NCBI GenBank assembly: GCA_023228705.1
Contig: JALOAS010000055.1
Location: 1 to 22,218, forward strand
From: Ottowia sp.
GTDB lineage: Bacteria; Pseudomonadota; Gammaproteobacteria; Burkholderiales; Burkholderiaceae_C
DNA length: 22,218 nt
Reading direction: 5' to 3'
Shown here piece by piece: positions 7,834 to 13,485 of this stretch. The notes below the pieces were generated by a model, which made no database searches, had not been told where the DNA came from, and worked only from the letters and a program-made list of their open reading frames with translations. Made by a program: the position numbers and the translations under genes. Positions within the stretch are counted from its first letter, which is position 1. Each line of letters starts with the position of its first letter.

Positions 7834-8131
7834 ATGGCTGTCCTGATTGGCAAGCATCGTCAGCTCAGCGGATGACAGATGACCTCGGCCCTTGCGGGCC
7901 ATTGATGACAGCCGCCTGCGGCGGCTCATGAAGGTTTGGCGTCAAGCGTTCAGTGTCCAGCGTGTGCCCACCACGCTCAACGCCCAACGTCTTCAAACGC
8001 TCAACCTCCCCATCATGGCGGCGCAGCCGCAGTCATTGACGCCGCGTAGCGGCAAGGTCATCGAGGCGCCAGCGAGGTCATCCGTCATGCGTGTGGTGTT
8101 GCTGAGCATCGTTTTTAGTCAGGATGGCTGT
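7834..8131. mobile_element. Repeat copy B: 282-bp MITE-like element with perfect 8-bp target duplication
   Basis: The element proper is 7842-8123. It begins CCTGATTGGCAAGCATCG and ends GTTTTTAGTCAGG, so the outermost CCTGA/TCAGG ends are inverted, with looser complementarity further in. It is flanked by a perfect 8-bp direct repeat, ATGGCTGT at 7834-7841 and 8124-8131, the expected footprint of transposition. No transposase or credible gene is inside. The centre is related to copy C (237 bp, about 6 mismatches), and it holds small hairpins separated by GATGAC on the left and GTCAT on the right. It fills most of the 7765-8233 gap between divergent genes, so it may carry or disrupt promoters of either. 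Confidence 0.8.
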
Positions 8132-8202
8132 TGTCCCGTGCTGCGGGTGGGCGGGCCGCCGGACGCCGCGACCGGGGCATGATCGCTGGCCTTCCTTTGT
8201 GG

Positions 8203-8236
8203 CATGGCCGGCCCATGCTGTCAGAATCCGGCCATG
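8203..8236 (+). promoter_or_regulatory. Inverted repeat overlapping the pyrC start codon
   Basis: CATGGCCGG (8203-8211) is exactly complementary to CCGGCCATG (8228-8236), and the second arm contains the pyrC ATG. In RNA this 9-bp stem with a 16-base loop would bury the start codon. No strong Shine-Dalgarno is visible. Enterobacterial pyrC is controlled by a leader hairpin that hides its ribosome binding site; a similar role here is inference. Confidence 0.45.
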
Positions 8237-9271
8237 GCTTCCCCGCAGACCCTGACCCTGACGCGGCCCGACGACTGGCACCTGCACGTGCGCGACGGCG
8301 CCATGATGCAGGCCGTGCTGCCGCACAGCGCGCGCCAGTTTGCGCGCGCCATCATCATGCCCAACCTGCAGCCGCCGGTGGTCAGCACCGCGCAGGCGCT
8401 GGCGTACCGGCAGCGCATCGTGTGCGCGCTGCCTGCCGGTCTGGATTTCCAGCCGCTGATGACGCTGTACCTGACCGACGACACGCCGCCGGCCGAAATC
8501 GGGCGCGCTGCCGCAGCAGGCATCGTCGCGCTCAAGCTCTACCCGGCCGGCGCCACCACCCACAGCGACGCGGGCGTCACCGACGTCCGCAAGACGTACG
8601 CTACGCTTGAAGCCATGCAACGCCACGGGCTCAAGCTGCTGGTTCACGGCGAGGTCACCGACCCGCACGTGGACATCTTTGACCGCGAGGCGGTCTTTAT
8701 CGACCGGGTCCTGCAGCCGCTGCGCCAGGATTTTCCGGAGCTGAAGATCGTCATGGAGCACATCACCACCGAACAGGCGGCGCGATACGTGAGCGATGCA
8801 GATGAGCACACCGCCGCCACCATCACCGCGCACCACCTGCTGTACAACCGCAACGCGCTCTTCATCGGTGGCATCCGCCCGCACTGGTACTGCCTGCCCA
8901 TCCTCAAGCGCGAGCGGCACCGGCAGGCGCTGCTGCGCGCTGCCACGGGTGGGAATCCGCGTTTCTTCCTGGGTACCGACAGCGCGCCGCACGCCACCTC
9001 CCAGAAGGAAAGCGCCTGTGGCTGCGCCGGCTGCTACACCGCGCATGCGGCGCTGGAGCTTTACGCCACGGCGTTCGAGCAGGCTGGCGCGCTGGACCGG
9101 CTGGAAGCGTTTGCCAGCTTCCACGGAGCCGATTTTTACGGGCTGGCGCGCAACGCGGAGACCGTGACGCTGCGTCGCGAGCGCTGGGTGGTGCCACCAC
9201 CCCATCCCGCCAGCCAGATCGCGGTCACGCCGCTTGGCGCCGGAGAGGCACTGCAATGGAAACAAGCATGA
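8234..9271 (+). CDS. pyrC: Dihydroorotase
   Basis: This 345-residue enzyme cyclises N-carbamoyl-aspartate to dihydroorotate, the third step of pyrimidine synthesis, in the cytoplasm. Size and residues match the E. coli-type PyrC (348 residues). Visible metal ligands are His16 and His18 in DDWHLHVRDG, the carbamylated Lys101 in IVALKLYPAG, His138 in LLVHGEV, His176 in VMEHITT, and the catalytic Asp249 in FLGTDSAPH. I chose ATG 8234 because the conserved core starts there; an in-frame ATG at 8204 would add ten unconserved residues. The stop overlaps the start region of the next gene (ATGA at 9268, with the preferred start at 9256), so translation is probably coupled. Confidence 0.97.
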   Translation: MASPQTLTLTRPDDWHLHVRDGAMMQAVLPHSARQFARAIIMPNLQPPVVSTAQALAYRQRIVCALPAGLDFQPLMTLYLTDDTPPAEIGRAAAAGIVALKLYPAGATTHSDAGVTDVRKTYATLEAMQRHGLKLLVHGEVTDPHVDIFDREAVFIDRVLQPLRQDFPELKIVMEHITTEQAARYVSDADEHTAATITAHHLLYNRNALFIGGIRPHWYCLPILKRERHRQALLRAATGGNPRFFLGTDSAPHATSQKESACGCAGCYTAHAALELYATAFEQAGALDRLEAFASFHGADFYGLARNAETVTLRRERWVVPPPHPASQIAVTPLGAGEALQWKQA

Positions 9272-10014
9272 CAACTGAAACAGAAAGCTGGCGTAAGCCG
9301 CAGATTGCGCTGCTCATAGACGCGGACAATTCGCCGGCGTCGCGCATAGACATGATCCTCAACGAGCTCTCCACGTTTGGCGTCACCAACGTGCGGCGCG
9401 CGTACGGCAACTGGAAGAAGAGCGAGCTCAGGGGCTGGGAGGACTGCCTGCAGGAGCACGCGATCCGGCCCATGCAGCAGTTTGACTACTCCAAGGGCAA
9501 GAACGCCAGCGACATGGCCATGGTCATAGACGCGCTGGAGCTGCTCTACACCGACCGCCCGGACGCCTTTGGCATCGTGTCTTCAGACGCCGATTTCACC
9601 CCGCTGGTCATGCACCTGCGCGCCAAGGGCGCGGCCGTATACGGCTTTGGCCAGCGCAAGACGCCCGCGCCCTTTGTCAACGCCTGTTCGCGCTTTTTGT
9701 TTCTTGACGAGTCCGCACCGTCGTCGGCCAACGGCGAGGAGACACCGCTGCGCGTGCCCACCGCCAAGCTCAGGCGCGACGCCCGCCTGGTCACGCTGCT
9801 GCGCAACGCGGTCAGCGTATCGGCCGGCGAGGACGGCTGGGCGCGCGTGGGCGCGGTGGGCCAGCAGATTGCCAACCAGACCTCGTTTGACTCGCGCAAC
9901 TACGGCTACGCCACGCTGACCAAGCTGCTGGTGGCCACGCAGTTGTTCGACATCCGGCACGAGGGCACGTCGCAGGTGGCGGTGCGTGACAAGCGCAGCA
10001 AGCCTGGCGACTGA
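9256..10014 (+). CDS. NYN-domain (LabA-like PIN nuclease) protein with C-terminal OST-HTH/LOTUS-type domain
   Basis: The protein has 252 residues. Residues 15-155 form a NYN domain: IALLIDADN (Asp22, Asp24), KGKNASDMAMVIDALELLY and FGIVSSDADFTPLVMHL supply the acidic residues that bind metal in this PIN-like RNase fold. After a short linker, residues 170-245 (LRRDARLVTLLRNAV, then DGWARVGAVGQQI and YATLTKLLVATQLF) look like an OST-HTH/LOTUS RNA-binding domain, a common partner of bacterial NYN domains. ATG 9256 follows GGAGAGG and overlaps pyrC by 16 bases; ATG 9268 is an alternative in an ATGA overlap. It is probably a cytoplasmic RNA-processing or RNA-binding protein; the target is unknown. 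Confidence 0.88.
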   Translation: METSMTTETESWRKPQIALLIDADNSPASRIDMILNELSTFGVTNVRRAYGNWKKSELRGWEDCLQEHAIRPMQQFDYSKGKNASDMAMVIDALELLYTDRPDAFGIVSSDADFTPLVMHLRAKGAAVYGFGQRKTPAPFVNACSRFLFLDESAPSSANGEETPLRVPTAKLRRDARLVTLLRNAVSVSAGEDGWARVGAVGQQIANQTSFDSRNYGYATLTKLLVATQLFDIRHEGTSQVAVRDKRSKPGD

Positions 10015-10777
10015 CGCGCGGCCGCTGCCGGACCGTCTCGACTGGCAGGCGCCCTGGTACCGGCCGCTGCAGCCGCTGCGGGCAGCCTGGCCCGGCACGC
10101 GGGCCGGCGCCGTCGCCGCGGCACTGAACGCCCGGGCGCCCGCAGGGGTTCCGGTGCGGTTCGTGCCGCAGTCGCGATTGCCGCCCGAGCAGCCCTATGA
10201 GACCTTCATCTTCAGCACGGGCCAGGTCCCCACGCGCGACAACTGGCATGATTTCTTCAACGGGCTGATCTGGCTGCGCCTGCCGCGCACCAAGGCGCGC
10301 CTGAACGCGCTGCAGGCTGCCGAGATCGCGCGCCGCGGGACGGGCGGCACGCGCGGGCCGCTGCGCGACGCCGCAACGCTCTTTGATGAAAACGCGCTGC
10401 TGCTGCACGCGCCCGACGCCCTTTGGCAGGCGCTGGCGGCGCAACGCTGGCAGCTGCTGTTTGGTCCGCTGCGTCCGCTGTGGCGCCACGCGCGCATGCT
10501 GGTCTTTGGCCATTCCGCGCTGGAGAAGCTGCTGGCGCCGTACAAGTCCATCTGCGTCCATGTCTGGCGCGTGGCGCCAGCGTTTGACCCGGCCGGTGAC
10601 CTGCGCGCGCTGGACGCGTGGCTGGTCGCAGACCTGACGCCGGGCAAGCTGGCGGCCAAGCCCTTTGCCCCGCTGCCCGTGCTCGGCATCCCGGGCTGGT
10701 GGCCAGCCAACGCGGACGCCGCGTTCTACAAGGACCCTCATGTGTTCCGTGCCCGGCGCCGGCCGCCTGGCGCTTGA
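9986..10777 (+). CDS. DUF3025 domain-containing protein
   Basis: This 263-residue protein has no signal peptide or membrane segment. It shows the features I associate with DUF3025: an N-terminal LDWQAPWYRPL, then YETFIFSTGQVPTRDNWHDF and FNGLIWLRLPRTKARLNALQ, a middle DENALLLHAPDALWQAL, and a C-terminal LPVLGIPGWWPAN. The function of the family is unknown to me. The likely start is GTG at 9986, overlapping the NYN gene by 29 bases; no ATG is available before the conserved region. The overlap argues for co-translation with pyrC and the NYN gene. Confidence 0.82.
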   Translation: MTSAASLATDARPLPDRLDWQAPWYRPLQPLRAAWPGTRAGAVAAALNARAPAGVPVRFVPQSRLPPEQPYETFIFSTGQVPTRDNWHDFFNGLIWLRLPRTKARLNALQAAEIARRGTGGTRGPLRDAATLFDENALLLHAPDALWQALAAQRWQLLFGPLRPLWRHARMLVFGHSALEKLLAPYKSICVHVWRVAPAFDPAGDLRALDAWLVADLTPGKLAAKPFAPLPVLGIPGWWPANADAAFYKDPHVFRARRRPPGA

Positions 10778-10800
10778 AGCCGCGCTTTTGGCACGCATCT
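10773..10800 (+). promoter_or_regulatory. Possible heat-shock (sigma-32 type) promoter for htpX
   Basis: CTTGAA (10773-10778), a 14-base spacer and ACGCATCT (10793-10800) resemble the sigma-32 consensus CTTGAAA and CCCCATNT with acceptable spacing. The -10 matches at 5 of 7 defined positions. It lies about 85 bases before htpX, a known sigma-32 target in E. coli. It overlaps the DUF3025 stop codon. Confidence 0.4.
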
Positions 10801-10883
10801 TGATGTGAGTGCCACGCCTGCCTCACTTCAACGGGGCGTCGCGGCGAGCTTTCCATCCGTTTTCTTGGCTTCACAGGCAAACT

Positions 10884-11753
10884 ATGCAACGCATTTTTCT
10901 TTATGTCCTGACCAACCTTGCGGTGGTCACCGTGCTCGGCGTCATTGCCAGCATCTTTGGCGTGGGCCGCTACATGGGCACCAACACCGCATCGCTGCTG
11001 GTGTTTTCGCTGGTCATCGGCTTTGGCGGTTCGCTCATCTCGCTGTTCATGAGCAAGTCCATCGCCAAGATGAGCATGCGCGTTCACGTCATAGACACGC
11101 CGTCCAGCGCCGACGAGCAGTGGCTGGTCAACACCGTGCGCAAGCTGGCCGACACGGCGGGCGTTCGTATGCCCGAGGTCGGCGTCTACCAGGGCGCGCC
11201 CAACGCCTTTGCCACGGGCGCGTTCAAGAACTCGGCGCTGGTCGCGGTTTCCACCGGCTTGCTGCAGGGCATGAATCGCGCCGAGGTCGAGGCGGTCCTG
11301 GCGCACGAGATGAGCCACGTCAGCAACGGCGACATGGTGACCATGGCGCTGATCCAGGGCGTCATGAACACCTTTGTCGTGTTCCTGAGCCGCGTCATCG
11401 GCTCGCTGGTCGACGGCGCCATGCGCCGCGGCAACAACGGGGGAGGCGGCGGCATTGGCTATTGGGTGACGACGATGGTGCTGCAGGTGTTGTTTGGCTT
11501 CCTGGCCGGCATGATCGTGGCCTGGTTCTCGCGCTGGCGCGAATTCCGCGCCGATGCCGGCTCGGCCGCGCTGCTGGGCGATCCCGCGCCCATGATTGCC
11601 GCCTTGCGGCGGCTGGGCGGCGTTCCGGCCACGGCCAACGACATGCCGCAGAACCTGCAGGTGCTGGGCATTGCCGGCGGCGTGCAGAGCCTGTTTGCCT
11701 CGCACCCGCCGCTGGAGCAGCGCATTGCGGCCCTGCAGGCACATGGCAAATGA
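10884..11753 (+). CDS. htpX: Membrane-bound zinc metalloprotease HtpX
   Basis: This 289-residue M48-family protease, normal length for HtpX, sits in the inner membrane with its active site facing the cytoplasm and helps degrade misfolded membrane proteins. Zinc ligands are in the HEMSH motif (His141, Glu142, His145) and Glu220 of REFRADAGSA. Two membrane helices lie at the N-terminus (about residues 4-25 and 34-55, starting MQRIFLYVLTNL) and two more at about 155-175 and 190-212. A glycine-rich loop (NNGGGGGIG) precedes the last helix. ATG 10884 fits the family start; an upstream in-frame extension is not conserved. A candidate heat-shock promoter lies upstream. Confidence 0.96.
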   Translation: MQRIFLYVLTNLAVVTVLGVIASIFGVGRYMGTNTASLLVFSLVIGFGGSLISLFMSKSIAKMSMRVHVIDTPSSADEQWLVNTVRKLADTAGVRMPEVGVYQGAPNAFATGAFKNSALVAVSTGLLQGMNRAEVEAVLAHEMSHVSNGDMVTMALIQGVMNTFVVFLSRVIGSLVDGAMRRGNNGGGGGIGYWVTTMVLQVLFGFLAGMIVAWFSRWREFRADAGSAALLGDPAPMIAALRRLGGVPATANDMPQNLQVLGIAGGVQSLFASHPPLEQRIAALQAHGK

Positions 11754-11756
11754 AAA

Positions 11757-11852
11757 ATGACTTCGCCGCTGTGCGGCGGCATGACCTCGCTGCGCGTCGA
11801 TGATGGTCGCTGCGCGACCGATGAAGAATGATGGCGGCGCAGCCACAGTCAT
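11757..11852. repeat. Repeat copy D: degenerate hairpin array related to copies A-C
   Basis: Directly after the htpX stop, small palindromes such as GCCGCTGTGCGGC and GGTCGCTGCGCGACC alternate with ATGAC/GATGA boxes. The last segment, ATGATGGCGGCGCAGCC then ACAGTCAT, is nearly identical to a segment of copy B near 8014-8036. It has no terminal inverted repeats. It could also act as the htpX transcript end, although no T-tract is present. Confidence 0.55.
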
Positions 11853-11880
11853 GTCGTGTGCGCCAATCGCCAATACGGGC

Positions 11881-11886
11881 GATAAT
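11881..11886 (+). promoter_or_regulatory. -10 element of the rnpB promoter
   Basis: GATAAT sits 5 bases before the predicted 5' end of RNase P RNA and matches TATAAT at 5 of 6 positions. A matching -35 is not convincing in 11855-11865. Confidence 0.5.
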
Positions 11887-11890
11887 GTAA

Positions 11891-12216
11891 GGGTGAAGTA
11901 CGCCAGACTGCCGCCGGCAGCTGCCCTGCGGGGCGCGCTGGAGGAACGTCCGGACTGCACAGGGCAGCGTAGCAGGTAACACCTGTCCACCGCGAGGTGC
12001 GGATCAGAGCAACAGAGACGAGTCGCCCCGGAAGGGGCGGGTGAAACGGGCAATCTCTACGCGCAGCAACACCAAATAGGCACACCATGCGGCGGCCCGC
12101 CGCGTGTGCGGGTCGGTGGCAACGAGCCGCCCGGGCGACCGGCGGCCCAGATTGATGGCAGTCACGCACCCGGCAACGGGCGCGCACAGAATCCGGCGTA
12201 CCGGCGTGCTTCACCC
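11891..12216 (+). ncRNA. rnpB: RNase P RNA (class A), catalytic subunit of tRNA 5'-end maturation
   Basis: The ends pair as the P1 helix: 11891-11904 (GGGTGAAGTACGCC) with 12203-12216, 14 continuous pairs including one G-U. Universally conserved parts are present in order: GAGGAACGTCCGGAC near 11942, GCAGGTAACACCTG near 11972, AGAGCAACAGAGA near 12006, GGGTGAAACGG near 12039, CCAAATAGG near 12072, and ACAGAATCCGGC at 12186, which pairs with the first block to form P4. A T6 tract at 12217-12222 follows P1 and probably ends the transcript. The length, about 326 nucleotides, fits betaproteobacterial RNase P RNA. The gene is bracketed by repeat relatives D and C. Confidence 0.97.
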
Positions 12217-12262
12217 TTTTTTCGTTGTGCGTGCGGCGTTCAGTGCCCTGCGAAGTGCACCT

Positions 12263-12499
12263 GATGACAGATGATCTCGGCCCTTGCGGGCCATTGATGA
12301 CAGCCGCCTGCGGCGGCTCATGAAGGTTTGGCGTCAAGCGTTCAGTGTCCAGCGTGTGTCCATCACGCTCAACGCCCAACCTCTTCAAACGCTCAACCTC
12401 CCCATCATGGCGGCGCAGCCGCAGTCATTGCAGCCGCGTAGCGGCAAGGTCATCGAGGCGCCAGCGAGGTCATCCGTCATGCGTGTGGTGTTGCTGAGC
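12263..12499. repeat. Repeat copy C: end-truncated relative of copy B
   Basis: These 237 bases align without gaps to 7871-8107 of copy B with about 6 mismatches (about 97% identity). Both outer ends of the B element are missing. On the left CCTGAT runs straight into GACAG as if 26 bases were deleted between short matches, and on the right similarity stops after TTGCTGAGC. No flanking direct repeat is visible. It begins about 40 bases after the rnpB T-tract. Confidence 0.88.
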
Positions 12500-12533
12500 C
12501 ATTCAAGCCCGCGCGGCGGGCCCGGTGCTCCCG

Positions 12534-12590
12534 AAGAAACACGAATTCAATATCTTTGCAAATCAATTACTTGTGATTTCTGTTTCTTGA
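12534..12590. promoter_or_regulatory. AT-rich patch with exact IHF consensus site
   Basis: About 50 bases of strongly AT-rich DNA stand in otherwise GC-rich sequence. AATCAATTACTTG (12561-12573) matches the IHF consensus WATCAANNNNTTR at every position. It is framed by the inverted repeat AAGAAACA (12534-12541) and TGTTTCTT (12581-12588). Function is not known. Confidence 0.45.
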
Positions 12591-12918
12591 GAGGAAAAGC
12601 AGCAGCCTGAACGATTGGGCAGGCACGTGCGCACGCAGGCCAGCCGGGGCCCGGCTGGCCGGTGCCGGACCGACCCAAATCACGGTGCTGACTGATGCCC
12701 GCAGCGGCGTCGCTTGCGGCACAGTACCCGCGCAGCCCGGCTTGCCGCATCACGGGCGCAGCGCCTGCCTGTCCTGACACCCCGCGTGCCGGCTTGCGTT
12801 GCGGCTACGGTGCATCGCCGTCTGGTCGCCGCCCTGCCAGGCGCTGCCAGCGACGCGGCCGGGGCCGGCGACACCGTTCTGCCCGAACCTGTCATCGTCT
12901 GGCGTTCCCACCCTTTGA

Positions 12919-12950
12919 TTTGTTCCAAACACGAACAAATGATGTTCGTT
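12919..12950 (+). promoter_or_regulatory. Operator-like site with three phased GTTC/GAAC half-sites
   Basis: GTTC (12922-12925), GAAC (12933-12936) and GTTC (12944-12947) alternate in orientation, each separated by exactly 7 bases. This gives an 11-bp period and two overlapping dyads: TTTGTTC/GAACAAA and CGAACA/TGTTCG. It lies about 100 bases before the DUF4148 start, just upstream of a possible -10 TTAAAT (12966-12971), and is probably a repressor or activator site. Confidence 0.5.
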
Positions 12951-13047
12951 TGCCCGATCTTCTTAAATCAGATTCGCGACGCACCTGCTGGGTATCGATG
13001 ACACGATGTCTTCGATTCGATTCACAGGATAAGAAAGGAAATACATC

Positions 13048-13365
13048 ATGTCCAAGCTGAATGTCACACTTCCCGCGATCATCGCCAGCCTCTTTGTTGC
13101 CGGCGGCGCCACGGCGGCATCGCTGCAGCCCGCGGCAGGCGAGCAGCCCTACTTCAACGAGCCGGTAGTTGCCAGCAGCACGGTCAGCCGTGCCGAGGTG
13201 GCGGCGCAGGCCGCTGCGCAAATGCCTGCAGCTGGCGAGATGACGGCCACGGCCGATGTCGCCGATTCCGGCAGCACGGTCACCCGTGCACAGGTCCGGG
13301 ATGAAACAGCCGCAGCCGCCAGCGAGCTGGGCCACTTCCCGGCCGCGTCGGGCATGCATTCGTAA
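13048..13365 (+). CDS. Secreted DUF4148 domain-containing protein
   Basis: This 105-residue protein starts at ATG 13048 after AAAGGA. Residues 1-24 (MSKLNVTLPAIIASLFVAGG, then ATAA) form a Sec signal peptide. The mature part is alanine-rich and contains two related short motifs, STVSRAEVAAQ and STVTRAQVRDE, the repeated motif of DUF4148 proteins. These are small periplasmic or exported proteins numerous in Burkholderiales and of unknown function; some are stress- or condition-induced. It has its own promoter region with a phased operator-like site and is followed by a strong terminator, so it is monocistronic. Confidence 0.85.
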   Translation: MSKLNVTLPAIIASLFVAGGATAASLQPAAGEQPYFNEPVVASSTVSRAEVAAQAAAQMPAAGEMTATADVADSGSTVTRAQVRDETAAAASELGHFPAASGMHS

Positions 13366-13409
13366 TTGACTGGGTCTCAAGCGATGCGGATCGGGCATCG
13401 CAAATCAGG

Positions 13410-13443
13410 GCGCCAGGCCGGCACATCGGCCTGGCGCTTTTTT
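13410..13443 (+). terminator. Rho-independent terminator of the DUF4148 gene
   Basis: GCGCCAGGCCG (13410-13420) pairs perfectly with CGGCCTGGCGC (13427-13437), an 11-bp stem with a 6-base loop, followed directly by six T residues. It lies 45 bases after the stop codon. Confidence 0.93.
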
Positions 13444-13485
13444 GTTCCGGCCAGCCCGCCAGATGCAACGCGGCAGAGCGGTGCG

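Larger units (their letters stand above)
12500..13047. other. Gene-free region between repeat copy C and the DUF4148 gene
   Basis: I see no credible coding sequence on either strand; the open frames are arginine/alanine-rich shadows. It holds an AT-rich patch (12534-12590), a perfect 11-bp inverted repeat at 12638-12660 (GGCCAGCCGGG and its complement around one base), and an operator-like site at 12919-12950. A small RNA is possible but no promoter/terminator pair stands out. Confidence 0.6.

Noticed and set aside
7892..8182. Small open frames inside repeat copies B and C (plus strand, MRAIDDSRLRRLMKVWRQAF...)
   Set aside because: The peptide is conserved between B and C only because the DNA is nearly identical. 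It is absent from copy A, has no ribosome binding site and does not look like a protein.
10257..12053. Long minus-strand open frame opposite DUF3025, htpX and part of rnpB
   Set aside because: It runs antisense through a conserved protease gene and into a structural RNA, so it cannot be a real conserved gene.
12680..13060. Overlapping small open frames on both strands before the DUF4148 gene
   Set aside because: Arg/Ala/Pro-rich, no good ribosome sites, and they run into the DUF4148 promoter and start.
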